Shown here: positions 8,497 to 17,347 of the stretch, in pieces
Position numbering within the stretch: the stretch's first letter is position 1
How the letters are laid out: each line of letters opens with the position of its first letter
DNA from: Cellulosilyticum lentocellum DSM 5427
GTDB taxonomy: Bacteria; Bacillota; Clostridia; Lachnospirales; Cellulosilyticaceae
Reading direction: 5' to 3'
Length of the DNA stretch: 64,000 nucleotides
Assembly (NCBI RefSeq): GCF_000178835.2
Contig: NC_015275.1
Coordinates: 4,650,238-4,714,237, forward strand
Notes under the pieces: generated by a model
Database searches by the model: none
What the model saw: only the letters and a program-made list of their open reading frames with translations
What the model was told of the DNA's origin: nothing
Translations under genes and position numbers: made by a program

Positions 8497-9591
8497 ATGA
8501 TGGAGAAAAAATTAAAAGTAGGTATCGTTGGTGGTACTGGTATGGTAGGTCAACGCTTTTTAGCTTTACTTGAAAACCACCCTTATTTTGATGTAAAAGT
8601 AATCGCTGCAAGCAGTCGTTCTGCTGGTCAAACTTATGAAAAAGCTGTTGAAGGCAGATGGAAAATGAGTACATCTATTCCTGAGACTGTAAAAAATCTA
8701 ATTGTATTAGATGCTGCTAAGGTTGAGGAAGTTGCTTCTCAAGTTGACTTCATCTTCTGTGCTGTTGATATGAAAAAAGATGAAATCAAAGCTTTAGAAG
8801 AAGCATATGCTAAAACTGAAACACCTGTTGTTTCAAACAACTCTGCTCACAGATGGACACCAGATGTACCAATGGTTATTCCTGAAATTAATGATGAGCA
8901 CTTAAAAGTTATTGAGGCTCAAAGAAAACGTCTTGGTACAACAAAAGGTTTCATCGCAGTTAAACCAAACTGCTCTATTCAAAGTTATGTACCTATGCTT
9001 TCTGCTTTACTTGATTATGAGCCAACTACTGTAGTAGCTTCTACTTACCAAGCTATTTCTGGCGCTGGTAAGACCTTCAAAGAATGGCCAGAAATGATTG
9101 ATAATGTTATTCCATACATTGGTGGAGAAGAAGAAAAAAGTGAACAAGAACCTCTTAGAATTTGGGGTAAAGTAGAAAATGATGCAATTGTTAAAGCTAC
9201 TAGCCCTGTTATTACAACACAATGTATTCGTGTACCTGTCTTAGATGGACATCTTGCAACTGTGTTTGTTTCATTCAAGAAAAAACCAACTAAAGAACAA
9301 ATCCTTGAAGCTTGGAAAAATTATAAAGGTAAACCTCAAGAGCTTAATCTTCCAAGTGCACCAAAACAATTCATTACTTATTTCGAAGAAGATAACAGAC
9401 CTCAAACAGGTTTGGATCGTAATACTGAAAAAGGTATGGGTGTATGTGTGGGTCGTTTAAGAGAAGATACTGTTTATGATTACAAATTTGTAGGTCTTTC
9501 TCATAATACTGTAAGAGGTGCTGCTGGCGGTGCTGTTCTTATCGCTGAACTTCTTGCAGCTGAAGGCTATATTACAAGTAAAGAAGCTTAG
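8497..9591 (+). CDS. asd: Aspartate-semialdehyde dehydrogenase
   Basis: Reduces aspartyl phosphate to aspartate semialdehyde with NADPH, the branch point to lysine/diaminopimelate, threonine and methionine. The N-terminal nucleotide motif VGIVGGTGMVGQRF and the catalytic cysteine in KPNCSIQ (about residue 159) are present; the 364-residue length and sequence style are those of the archaeal/yeast-type enzyme found in many Clostridia. Two ATG codons are adjacent (8497 and 8500); AGGTG suits 8500 slightly better. It is monocistronic between its own promoter and a strong terminator. dapF and dapL of the same pathway are 29 kb away. Confidence 0.95.
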   Translation: MMEKKLKVGIVGGTGMVGQRFLALLENHPYFDVKVIAASSRSAGQTYEKAVEGRWKMSTSIPETVKNLIVLDAAKVEEVASQVDFIFCAVDMKKDEIKALEEAYAKTETPVVSNNSAHRWTPDVPMVIPEINDEHLKVIEAQRKRLGTTKGFIAVKPNCSIQSYVPMLSALLDYEPTTVVASTYQAISGAGKTFKEWPEMIDNVIPYIGGEEEKSEQEPLRIWGKVENDAIVKATSPVITTQCIRVPVLDGHLATVFVSFKKKPTKEQILEAWKNYKGKPQELNLPSAPKQFITYFEEDNRPQTGLDRNTEKGMGVCVGRLREDTVYDYKFVGLSHNTVRGAAGGAVLIAELLAAEGYITSKEA

Positions 9592-9636
9592 ATTACAAAA
9601 TGGTGCTGTTGCATAATTAATATTTATAAGTGTTTA

Positions 9637-9696
9637 AGAATAAAAGGTCGATGAAACTAGAATATTTAAACTAGTTTCATCGACCTTTTATTCTTA
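9637..9696. terminator. Bidirectional terminator after asd
   Basis: AATAAAAGGTCGATGAAACT and its complement form a perfect stem of over 20 bp around a short AT loop, with A and T tracts outside. Confidence 0.9.
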
Positions 9697-9965
9697 TTAC
9701 CCAACCTAACCATAGATTGTGCCATTTATCATTACAATAAACTGATTCAATATAATCATTATTTAATTTTATCTTTATTATTATAAAATACACAATTCTA
9801 AATAAATATTTGTGTTTATATATTTTCATTAAGGTACTATGTGTTTGATTTGCAGAATAAATATATGTCAATTATCAAAATATTGTAATTGGTTATTTAT
9901 AGAATTCTAATATTTAATTATTCTAAATATAATATTATTAGAGTTATAAATATTAGGTGATTTTC
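9697..9965. other. Spacer before the patatin-like gene
   Basis: AT-rich with no convincing gene. TATAAT at 9928-9933 with TTCTAA 17 bp upstream is a possible promoter for the lipase gene. A short minus-strand open frame here overlaps the terminator and has no ribosome site. Confidence 0.4.
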
Positions 9966-10964
9966 TTGAGCCTTCCTTATAAAAATCTTGTTTTCTCTGG
10001 TGGCGGCGTATTAGGCATTGCTTACCTAGGTGTGTTAGACTACTTATACAAAATCAATCTTCCCCCACAAATATTGCGTGTGGCTGGTACTTCTGCAGGA
10101 GCCATAACTGCTTGTCTCACTTCTTTTAATCTTTCCTTTGATGATCTAAAAGAAATAGCTGATTCACTAGATTATAATAAGGTCCCCGGTAAAGATGATG
10201 TTAGTGTTGATTCAAAGTCACCCCCTAGATATTTTACACAATCAATCAAATCACATCTGGATAATATTTTTGGTAATGCTGAGTGTGTTTATAGACTCAT
10301 TACACAGTTTGGTTGGTATTCTTCTAGTTATCTTTATGAATGGATAAAGGAACAGATTGCTAGTCAATTTAACTCTGATTTAAAATCACCACCATATACT
10401 TTTTCTGATTTTAAAAATACTGCTATTCACAAAAACGAGATTCCATTTAAAGATTTGTATATAGTAGGGACTGACTCTTCCAAAAGTACTTCCATCATCT
10501 TTTCTTACGAGTTTACTCCGAATATGGAAGTAGCAGAAGCCGTACGCATTTCTATGTCTGTTCCCCTTTTATTTGAAGCCATTAAATCCTCACCATTTTC
10601 TTCTTCTTCAAAAGATTCACCTCAAGTTTATGTAGATGGCGGCCTCCTTTATAACTATCCCATTAATATTTTTGATAGCCTTTCACCACAAAAAGAAACT
10701 CTAGGAACTTATTTCAAAAATGCGCTGCCTCCTGCTTCTATCAATAATCTAGTAGATTTTATTTCTAGTACCATCTCATGCACAACAAGACTTCAAGCAC
10801 TACTATTCCAGGAAAACAAATCTAACCTTGCTCGTAGTATACCGATTTTTACTAGCGATATTCAACCTATGAATTTTAACATTACTGTAGGAGACCCAAC
10901 TTATCTCTTCCTATACGAGCAAGGCTATCTCGGAACAGAGGTATTCTTTTCTCTTTTATCCTAA
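9966..10964 (+). CDS. Patatin-like phospholipase
   Basis: Serine acyl hydrolase of the patatin family, likely acting on membrane or host lipids. It has the oxyanion loop SGGGVLGIAYLG (about residues 11-22), the nucleophile elbow AGTSAGA (Ser near 43) and the catalytic aspartate in VDGGLLYNYP (near 223). Length is 332 residues, and no signal peptide is seen. The start is taken as TTG at 9966, five bases after AGGTGA; the GTG at 9957 lies inside that ribosome site and is therefore unlikely. The gene stands alone. Its physiological substrate is unknown. Confidence 0.87.
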   Translation: MSLPYKNLVFSGGGVLGIAYLGVLDYLYKINLPPQILRVAGTSAGAITACLTSFNLSFDDLKEIADSLDYNKVPGKDDVSVDSKSPPRYFTQSIKSHLDNIFGNAECVYRLITQFGWYSSSYLYEWIKEQIASQFNSDLKSPPYTFSDFKNTAIHKNEIPFKDLYIVGTDSSKSTSIIFSYEFTPNMEVAEAVRISMSVPLLFEAIKSSPFSSSSKDSPQVYVDGGLLYNYPINIFDSLSPQKETLGTYFKNALPPASINNLVDFISSTISCTTRLQALLFQENKSNLARSIPIFTSDIQPMNFNITVGDPTYLFLYEQGYLGTEVFFSLLS

Positions 10965-11144
10965 GTGCTTAATTTAAAATATGAATCAAATAAAATATAA
11001 TAATTCATATTTCTTTAAAACTTAATATTTTTAATATTATTGTTTATGTGTTTTTTATTTGTTAAATATGCTTATTGGGGCTTTTTAAGGTCATAAAATA
11101 AGTGACAAAGAAAGTTAAGTAGCGCATAAAGCCATAAGCTTTAA

Positions 11145-11190
11145 ATAAAAAAGAGGCAATGAGTATTAATACCATTGCCTCCATTTTTAA
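11145..11190. terminator. Terminator between converging genes
   Basis: GAGGCAATG and CATTGCCTC pair around an 11-nt loop, with AAAAAA before and TTTTT after. It serves the minus-strand small membrane gene and may also stop the patatin transcript. Confidence 0.75.
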
Positions 11191-11193
11191 TTA

Positions 11194-11493
11194 TTATCGT
11201 AGGCTATTTCTTAACTTATCAAATAAACTATCTTCAAATATAAAGTCAATTAATGCCCATATAGTTCCTAATAAAAATCCTTGTGGAATCTCACCAGTTC
11301 CTACCAATACTGTTATAAATAAGGCCATAATTGCTAATACCCCAAATATAGTATATTGATATACTTTTTTCTTTTTTAATAATGCTCTCGTTTTCTTTTG
11401 TAAAGATTCAAATACTTTTATCTCCATTTTATTAAAACCTTCACAAAGGAAACTAAATGAAATAAATCCAAGTAATATACCTAAAAAAATCAT
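11194..11493 (-). CDS. Small membrane protein with two helices
   Basis: A 99-residue protein starting behind GGAGGAACAGGC. The N-terminal hydrophobic segment (MIFLGILLGFISFSFL) and a second one around residues 48-66 are separated by a basic stretch rich in lysine (KKTRALLKKKK). The C-terminus is amphipathic. No family is recognised. The gene is monocistronic, with its own terminator, upstream of the proS terminator in the same direction. Confidence 0.6.
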   Translation of the reverse strand: MIFLGILLGFISFSFLCEGFNKMEIKVFESLQKKTRALLKKKKVYQYTIFGVLAIMALFITVLVGTGEIPQGFLLGTIWALIDFIFEDSLFDKLRNSLR

Positions 11494-11559
11494 GCCTGTT
11501 CCTCCCTAGTTATCTTATGTTAAATACCTTTATTGATTTTTAAGCCTCATTTCTTTAAA

Positions 11560-11597
11560 TAAAAAGTCGCTTGCATAATCCTATGCAAGCGACTCAT
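11560..11597 (-). terminator. proS terminator
   Basis: AGTCGCTTGCAT and ATGCAAGCGACT form a perfect hairpin just after the proS stop codon at 11634, followed on the minus strand by TTTTTA. Confidence 0.85.
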
Positions 11598-11633
11598 GTG
11601 CTACTTCTATTATCAATTACTCTTATGAATTTC

Positions 11634-13340
11634 TTATGATAATTCTGCAATAAGAGCAGCTACTTCTTTTTCTACATCTCCAAGATCTACAAGCTTTTTA
11701 ACGCTCTTATCTCTAGTCATAAGCTCTACTTTACCTTCTTTTAGATTCTTTTCACCTACAACGACCCTTACTGGAATACCAAGTAAGTCTGCATCAGCAA
11801 ATTGTACACCTGCACCTACATTTCTATCATCCATGATTACTTCATATTTACTGCTAAGTTTGTTATATATTTCATTTCCGATAGCATCCATATCTGTTTT
11901 CTTACTCTTAAGTACACAGATATGCACTTGCCATGGTGCTACTGACATTGGCCAAATTGGTCCCCATTCATCATGACGCGCTTCGATAATACAAGCAAGC
12001 AATCTACCTACGCCAATTCCATAGCAACCCATAATAGGTGTTTTAGCTTTACCATCTGAATCAATATAGGTCATTCCCATACTTTCAGAATATCTTGTTC
12101 CAAGCTGGAATATATTTCCCACTTCTACACCACGTTTAAATTGTAATTTACCATGGCAACATGGACATTCTTGACCTTCTAATACTTCTGCCACATCATG
12201 GAAGTCAGCATCTTTAATGTCTCTTGAAATACTAATACCTTTAATATGATAGTCTTTTTTATTGCCACCTACTACAAGGTTTTTCTCATTTCTAAGTGAC
12301 TCATCAAAGATAATCTTTGCATCTCTTGCATCTAGATTGTATGGTCCCATAAATCCAAAACAAAGATTTGGAGTATCTTCGTATTTCTCAAATGGTGTAA
12401 TAGTAGCTTTAACTACCTTTTGTAATTTAGCTTCATTAACTTGAAGATCTCCTCTAATAAATACAATAAGAGGTTCTTTATGTCCTTCCATCTCAAATAC
12501 ACAAGCTTTTAAAGTTTTGTCAGCTGTTACGCCTAACATATTTGCTACTTCTTCAATGGTATGTGCATTTGGTGTGTGTACTTCTTCAATAGTACCTTCC
12601 TCTGTAGTTGCTACTGGTAATTTACCTGTTGCAACTTCCATATTAGATTGGTAGTCACAGCTATCACAAATAATGATTGTATCTTCTCCGATATCTGTAA
12701 GAAGCATGAACTCATGTGCTACTTTCCCCCCCATCATACCTGTATCTGATTGTACACATACTGTTTCTGGCACACCTGCTCTAGCAAATATTCTATGATA
12801 TGCTTGTAAGCATTGTTCATAGTAGGCTTCTAAGTCTTCTTGTGAAGTGTGGAAAGAGTAAGCATCTTTCATTGTGAACTCACGCACACGGATAAGACCA
12901 CCTCTTGCTCTTGGTTCATCTCTAAATTTAGTTTGGATTTGATAAATCATAAATGGATAGTTGTTGTAAGATTTAGCTTCTGTTCTAGCTAGATGAACTG
13001 CTGCCTCTTCATGTGTCATACCTAATACCATGTCTTTGCCGCCTCTATCTTTGAAACGAACAAGTTCACTTCCTACTGCATCAAAACGTCCTGACTCTCT
13101 CCAAAGATCTCCTGGTAAAGCCACTGGAAAGAGAACTTCTTGACCATCAATAGCATCCATTTCTTGACGAATGATATTTTCAATCTTAGATACGACTCTT
13201 TTTGCTGGTGGTAATAGAGAATAAATACCATTTGTTACTTGTCTTACATAACCACCTCTTAATAAATAAATATGACTAATACTAGTTGCTTCGCCTGGTT
13301 TTTCTTTGAATCTTTCTCCTAGGAGCTTACTCATTAACAT
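11634..13340 (-). CDS. proS: Prolyl-tRNA synthetase
   Basis: Class II synthetase that charges tRNA-Pro. The 568-residue length with an insertion between motifs 2 and 3 is the bacterial type that carries the INS editing domain. Visible signatures include RGGYVRQVTNGIYSLLP near the N-terminus, motif 2 region FRDEPRARGGLIRVREF, motif 3 region CYGIGVGRLLA and the C-terminal anticodon-binding domain. ATG at 13340 follows AAAAGGATG with good spacing; a second in-frame ATG is two codons later. Control is by the upstream T-box leader. Confidence 0.97.
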   Translation of the reverse strand: MLMSKLLGERFKEKPGEATSISHIYLLRGGYVRQVTNGIYSLLPPAKRVVSKIENIIRQEMDAIDGQEVLFPVALPGDLWRESGRFDAVGSELVRFKDRGGKDMVLGMTHEEAAVHLARTEAKSYNNYPFMIYQIQTKFRDEPRARGGLIRVREFTMKDAYSFHTSQEDLEAYYEQCLQAYHRIFARAGVPETVCVQSDTGMMGGKVAHEFMLLTDIGEDTIIICDSCDYQSNMEVATGKLPVATTEEGTIEEVHTPNAHTIEEVANMLGVTADKTLKACVFEMEGHKEPLIVFIRGDLQVNEAKLQKVVKATITPFEKYEDTPNLCFGFMGPYNLDARDAKIIFDESLRNEKNLVVGGNKKDYHIKGISISRDIKDADFHDVAEVLEGQECPCCHGKLQFKRGVEVGNIFQLGTRYSESMGMTYIDSDGKAKTPIMGCYGIGVGRLLACIIEARHDEWGPIWPMSVAPWQVHICVLKSKKTDMDAIGNEIYNKLSSKYEVIMDDRNVGAGVQFADADLLGIPVRVVVGEKNLKEGKVELMTRDKSVKKLVDLGDVEKEVAALIAELS

Positions 13341-13411
13341 AGCACTTCATCCTTTTCTTTTATTATTTTATTCATGATCACTTCATCAATTGTCTATTCC
13401 AAGCAGATACT

Positions 13412-13712
13412 TCATCAAAAAAGGCCCCATGCATCAAATATGCATAGGGGCCTTTATCTATCCGGCGGTACCACCCTAATTAATCACAACATGTCTATCA
13501 ATTATTAGTTTAATAGAAGTTATGAATATCTCAAGTTTCTCTATAACGGGAGTTCCCGCTGCACTTATGATTTCATGCAGAGCTTAGAGCTTGGACAATA
13601 TGTGCTTGCTTTAGAAGCCTTTCACCCGGTGGGCTTCCTCTCTTTATAATTACTTGAAAGCAAATCTCACTTATTGATTTCTCGTCATCACTAGTTTATC
13701 AGTATTAATTAT
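13412..13712 (-). promoter_or_regulatory. T-box riboswitch leader, proline type
   Basis: The minus-strand RNA contains the T-box core GGGTGGTACCGCCG (near 13465-13478) followed by a perfect GGCCCC-rich terminator stem (about 13417-13457) ending in T's. The stem I region has the expected GGAAGCCCACCGGG-type apical sequence. A CCA triplet, complement of 13592-13594, followed by A, is the best candidate specifier and would read as proline, agreeing with the downstream gene. The assignment of specifier position is by eye. Confidence 0.9.
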
Positions 13713-13720
13713 CTATTATA

Positions 13721-13749
13721 AGAATAAACATCCCTCATAGCCTTGTCAA
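13721..13749 (-). promoter_or_regulatory. proS T-box promoter
   Basis: TTGACA (complement 13744-13749) and TATTCT (complement 13721-13726) are separated by 17 bp, placing the transcription start a few bases before the T-box leader. Confidence 0.7.
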
Positions 13750-13847
13750 GTACCTACCATAAATTGCGCTTTCCGAACTCATTCCATTAATTCACTAGGT
13801 TTAACTCACTCGCATTTAAAAGGATAATTTAAGTTAATCATAATTAT

Positions 13848-13876
13848 TTGACTATTTATCCCTATGGTGCTATAAT
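13848..13876 (+). promoter_or_regulatory. thiT promoter
   Basis: TTGACT (13848-13853), 17 bp, TATAAT (13871-13876), with a TG one base before the -10 box. The TPP aptamer begins about 15 bp later. Confidence 0.8.
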
Positions 13877-13887
13877 TTGCTCAATAA

Positions 13888-13990
13888 TAAATATGATGCT
13901 AGGGGAGCTTTCGAGCTGAGAGTGCATATGGTGCAGACCCTTTAACTTGTCCACGGATAATGCCGCAGCAAGGAAGCGAATGTGCGATAC
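13888..13990 (+). promoter_or_regulatory. TPP riboswitch (THI element)
   Basis: The conserved blocks GATGCTAGGGGAGC, GCTGAGAGTG, ACCCTTTAACTTG and GGATAATGCCGCAGC occur in order, as in known TPP aptamers. It precedes the thiamine transporter gene, giving repression by thiamine pyrophosphate. Confidence 0.95.
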
Positions 13991-13998
13991 GATTAGTT

Positions 13999-14071
13999 TT
14001 GCCACACATTCGTGTGGTTATTTTTATGCCACTTTGTACCCCCTAGCAAATTAAATATATTTGAAGGGGGT
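13999..14071 (+). terminator. TPP riboswitch expression platform: terminator plus SD-sequestering stem
   Basis: A small terminator hairpin CCACAC-ATTC-GTGTGG followed by TTATTTTT lies at 14002-14025. CGAATGTG at 13977-13984 is the exact complement of CACATTCG at 14005-14012 and would be the antiterminator. Further on, ACCCCCT (14038-14044) pairs exactly with AGGGGGT (14065-14071), which contains the ribosome site of thiT. Confidence 0.75.
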
Positions 14072-14077
14072 TTTATT

Positions 14078-14743
14078 ATGCCTAATATTTTTGCTAAATT
14101 AAGCGAAGTTAGTTTAGTATCATGGAGTATTATTTTTGTTATTGCTATTTTATCTATTGGTGGATTATTAATTATTTCAAAGAAGGATAAGTATGCCAGC
14201 TCTACCATCACCACTAAAACGATTGTTTATGGTGGTATGTGTGTTGCCCTTTCCTTTATTCTGTCCTACATCAGACTTTATAAAATGCCTCAAGGTGGTT
14301 CTATTACTTTAGCTAGCATGTTTCCTATTATTTTATATTCTCTCGTTTTCGGGCCTGTTCCTGGTATTATTGCTGGTGTTGCATATGGATTTATGCAGTT
14401 TATTCAAGATCCTAGTATGGTTCACTGGGCACAATTATTTCTAGACTATCCTTTAGCATTCGCTTGCCTTGGTCTTGCTGGATTTGCACCAAAACTTTCT
14501 AAAAATATCCAGGTAGGAACTACTATTGGTATCATCATCTCAGTACTTAGCCGTGCTATCATGCATATTATTTCTGGTGTGGTTTTCTTTGCTGAGTATG
14601 CAGGAGAACAGTCACCTTTGATTTACTCCATCATTTATAATGCTTCTTACCTAGTTCCTGAATTAATTATTACTTTAGTACTTGCCCTAATTATTGTCTC
14701 CACCCCTGTCTATTCACAATTAAAGCGTTCAACATTTATATAA
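14078..14743 (+). CDS. thiT: ThiT thiamine transporter S component
   Basis: Integral membrane thiamine-binding subunit of an ECF transporter. The 221-residue product has about six hydrophobic helices and the family motifs GGSITLASMFPIILYSLVFG and YGFMQFIQDP. The open frame extends upstream, but the start at 14078 (MPNIFAKLSEV) has GAAGGGGG just before it; the earlier ATG at 14012 lies inside the riboswitch terminator. The TPP riboswitch upstream supports the substrate. It must share an energising ECF module encoded elsewhere. Confidence 0.94.
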   Translation: MPNIFAKLSEVSLVSWSIIFVIAILSIGGLLIISKKDKYASSTITTKTIVYGGMCVALSFILSYIRLYKMPQGGSITLASMFPIILYSLVFGPVPGIIAGVAYGFMQFIQDPSMVHWAQLFLDYPLAFACLGLAGFAPKLSKNIQVGTTIGIIISVLSRAIMHIISGVVFFAEYAGEQSPLIYSIIYNASYLVPELIITLVLALIIVSTPVYSQLKRSTFI

Positions 14744-14765
14744 TAACTCTTTTTATAAATTAACT

Positions 14766-14820
14766 TTAAAAAGGTACGCCTGCCAAGAAATTTTTCTTCA
14801 CAGACTTACCTTTTTTTATA
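14766..14820 (+). terminator. Probable thiT terminator
   Basis: AAAAAGGTACGCCTG and CAGACTTACCTTTTTT pair with two mismatches, ending in a T run about 65 bp after thiT. Confidence 0.6.
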
Positions 14821-14886
14821 CTATAATCTCATTATTTACTCGTTTGTTACCTTGCAAACCTTCTTATTATAATTCACTTTTTTTAC

Positions 14887-15183
14887 TTAGTCTCTTTTTA
14901 AAACCTGGATTACAAACAGTGATATTAGACTGGCACTAGCTACTAGTAAAAGCTTCTTTATTTTACCTTCTTGTTCCTTGACTTCTGGCGAAAACACAGA
15001 GACCTTTCTCTCTACGTCCTGAAATTCACCTAGTTCTTCATCTAAGTAGACTTGTGCCTTTTCTCTTAATTTACTCTTGTACTTATAGTTCTTCACTATA
15101 CTTACAATAGCTAGAATGCTACTTATGATCGTTACTACTTGTAAAATTAGTTCTATAGTTCTTAGTACTTTGCATTTACTCAT
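14887..15183 (-). CDS. Small protein with two membrane helices
   Basis: A 98-residue protein starting MSKCKVLRTIELIL behind AGGAGGATGGAAG. One hydrophobic helix lies at about residues 8-28 and another at about 77-94; a charged region (KSKLREKAQVYLDEELGE) lies between. It sits 11 bp after the IclR regulator gene in the same direction and is likely co-transcribed with it. No family is recognised. Confidence 0.6.
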   Translation of the reverse strand: MSKCKVLRTIELILQVVTIISSILAIVSIVKNYKYKSKLREKAQVYLDEELGEFQDVERKVSVFSPEVKEQEGKIKKLLLVASASLISLFVIQVLKRD

Positions 15184-15194
15184 CTTCCATCCTC

Positions 15195-15956
15195 CTAATA
15201 CTTAGTATATCCTAGCCTTCTTGATATATCCCTTGCTGTCTCTTTGATTAATGTAATATGTTCTGCTCTTTTATCTGTAATGAACTGAGGTTCTTTTCCT
15301 CCTACGCTAATAGCGGCTATAATCTGCCCTCTATAATCATAAATAGGTGCTGCTATACAAAAAATACCTTCCTCATGTTCTTCGTTATCTATAGCATAAC
15401 CTTGTTTTCTAGCTTCTTTGATTTCATCCAATACACTTTCCGGTGATGTTAATGTCCTGTGAGTAAATGTCTCAAATGTTACTTTGGATAGCTCACTCAA
15501 AATTTCTTCATCGGTATTCTGAGATAGAAGAATCTTACCCACTCCCGATGCATACAGAGGAATTCTTTTGCCAATTTGAGAGTACATACGAAATGCATTT
15601 ATACTTTCTATCTTTTCTATAAATACCGCTTCATTCCCCTCTAAAATAGCCATCTGAACAGGTAAGCCTAAAATATGAACTAATTTTCTTAAATAAGGTG
15701 ACGCTTCTGTTTTCAGTTCAATATTGTTGAGTTTCATACTACTTAATTCTACTAGTTTAAGACCCACCTTATAGTTATTCCCTTCTCTCTCAATAAACCC
15801 TCTATTTTCTAGTGTAGCTAATAAACGATGAACTGTTATTTTATTCAATTCTAAAATACTTTCAAATTCTTTGGGCTGCATACCTTCTGGATGCTCTGCT
15901 AAGATTTCTAAAAGTTGTAATGCACGGTCTACTGTCTGCAGTATCGCCTTAGCCAT
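15195..15956 (-). CDS. IclR-family transcriptional regulator (KdgR-like)
   Basis: A 253-residue DNA-binding protein with the IclR N-terminal winged helix (VDRALQLLEILAEHPEG, ITVHRLLATLENRGFIER) and the C-terminal effector domain (GKILLS, EEGIFCIAAPIYDYRG). ATG at 15956 follows GGGTGAG; the in-frame GTG at 15965 overlaps that site. The upstream neighbour in the same direction encodes a KduD-type dehydrogenase, so it may sense a hexuronate intermediate as KdgR does. That ligand is an inference from position. Confidence 0.85.
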   Translation of the reverse strand: MAKAILQTVDRALQLLEILAEHPEGMQPKEFESILELNKITVHRLLATLENRGFIEREGNNYKVGLKLVELSSMKLNNIELKTEASPYLRKLVHILGLPVQMAILEGNEAVFIEKIESINAFRMYSQIGKRIPLYASGVGKILLSQNTDEEILSELSKVTFETFTHRTLTSPESVLDEIKEARKQGYAIDNEEHEEGIFCIAAPIYDYRGQIIAAISVGGKEPQFITDKRAEHITLIKETARDISRRLGYTKY

Positions 15957-15995
15957 ACATCTCACCCAGCTTTCTGTCTATATTATTTAACTCCT

Positions 15996-16024
15996 ATTAT
16001 ATATTAATGAATAATATAAAACAA
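15996..16024 (-). promoter_or_regulatory. Promoter of the IclR gene
   Basis: TTGTTT (complement 16019-16024), 17 bp, TATAAT (complement 15996-16001), about 40 bp before the regulator start. Confidence 0.6.
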
Positions 16025-16063
16025 TCTACCGTTTCATGACTAATCATGTATTTATTTACTGCA

Positions 16064-16101
16064 AAAATAAAAGATATAACCTTTCTAATGGTTATATCTT
16101 T
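16064..16101 (-). terminator. Terminator after kduD
   Basis: GATATAACC and GGTTATATC pair around an 8-nt loop, and on the minus strand the stem is followed by TTTTATTTTT. It separates kduD from the IclR gene. Confidence 0.75.
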
Positions 16102-16151
16102 CATGTAATACTCGAATGCTCTATTAAATCCCTATTAATCATTATTACCTT

Positions 16152-16919
16152 TTATCTCGCTAGCCATCCTCCATCTACTGCTAGAGTATATCCATTGATA
16201 TACTCTGCTGCTTCTGAAGCTAAAAAGACTGCTGCTCCTGCTAAATCTTCGGGGGTTCCCCAACGCCCAGCAGGTATACGTTCTAAAATACTTGTTTGTC
16301 TCTCTTCGTCACTTCTTAAAGCTGCTGTATTATCTGTTGCCATATAGCCTGGTGCAATAGCATTAATATTAATATGATGCACTGCCCATTCATTTGCCAT
16401 TGATTTTGTAATACCCATTATAGCACTCTTACTTGCTGTATAGGAAGGTACACGAATCCCGCCTTGAAAAGATAGCATAGAAGCAATATTGATAATCTTT
16501 CCGCCATTTCCTTGTAAAATAAACTGTTTTGCTACTGCTTGTGATAAGAAGAATGTTGTCTTTAAGTTAATATTAATAACATCATCCCAGTTTTTCTCCG
16601 AAAAGTCTATAGTATCTTCTCTTCTAATAATCCCCGCATTATTTACTAAGATATCAACCTTCCCAAATGCTTTTAATGTTTCTTGTATAATCTCAGCTAT
16701 TGGCTCTTGTGAAATCAAGTTAGCTTTGATTCCAATAAATCTTCTTCCTAATTCTTTTACTTTAGCTTCTGTCTCTGATAAATCTGTTGTTCCAACCCCA
16801 ACGATGTCCGCTCCTGCACTAGCTAATCCTACTGCTATACCCTGACCTAAACCTCTTGTTGCGCCAGTTACAATTGCTACTTTACCTGCTAATGAAAACT
16901 TATTCAATATATTATTCAT
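16152..16919 (-). CDS. kduD: KduD-type short-chain dehydrogenase
   Basis: NAD-dependent SDR enzyme most like 2-dehydro-3-deoxy-D-gluconate 5-dehydrogenase (2-deoxy-D-gluconate 3-dehydrogenase) of pectin and hexuronate breakdown. The 255 residues show the cofactor loop TGATRGLGQGIA, NNAG, the catalytic serine region IASMLSFQGG and YTASK (about 159), plus the C-terminal VDGGWLAR. The start at 16919 has GGAGGGATATAGG before it; the ATG five codons earlier does not. No KduI or other pathway gene is present here, so the exact substrate is less certain than the fold. Confidence 0.8.
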   Translation of the reverse strand: MNNILNKFSLAGKVAIVTGATRGLGQGIAVGLASAGADIVGVGTTDLSETEAKVKELGRRFIGIKANLISQEPIAEIIQETLKAFGKVDILVNNAGIIRREDTIDFSEKNWDDVININLKTTFFLSQAVAKQFILQGNGGKIINIASMLSFQGGIRVPSYTASKSAIMGITKSMANEWAVHHININAIAPGYMATDNTAALRSDEERQTSILERIPAGRWGTPEDLAGAAVFLASEAAEYINGYTLAVDGGWLAR

Positions 16920-17081
16920 CCTATATCCCTCCATTATTGTTTCTATTTCTGCATCTAATCTTCTCTCTAGATGAGCTTATTTTTGATAAATAGGTTTACG
17001 AAATTTATTATTTTTTGTTTCACCTTGCAATACGGTTGCTTATTGTATTTCATTATATGTAACAATGTTTCTTATAGTGTA

Positions 17082-17110
17082 ATAATATTACTTTTATATC
17101 TAAACGTCAA
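17082..17110 (-). promoter_or_regulatory. kduD promoter
   Basis: TTGACG (complement 17105-17110), 17 bp, TATTAT (complement 17082-17087). About 160 bp of AT-rich leader follows before kduD. I find no clear IclR palindrome in it. Confidence 0.65.
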
Positions 17111-17347
17111 CACTATTTTATTAATTATTTTTTTAACGATATCTATTGATTATCAAAGACTTAGTTAAGTTTATATCAAAGTATATTCCTTTCCTCAGCC
17201 TCGTCATCCATCTCCCGATTTAAGCATTTTATATGATTAATTTTGTACTATTGTGTAGATAATTTCATAGATAACGCTACATTAATTCGCCTAATTATTT
17301 ACAGTTTTTATGCTACACTTTAAAAAAACTCATGGAGAGAGGTACAA
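17111..17347. other. Spacer between divergent kduD and the HEAT-like gene
   Basis: AT-rich with no gene. TGCTACACT near 17310 is a possible extended -10 element for the plus-strand gene. Confidence 0.4.

Noticed and set aside
9677..9871. Minus-strand open frame of 64 codons
   Set aside because: It ends inside the asd terminator, has no ribosome site and is not protein-like.
15258..15446. Plus-strand open frames opposite the IclR, kduD, glnN, gltB and other genes
   Set aside because: Antisense shadows of well-supported genes without ribosome sites.
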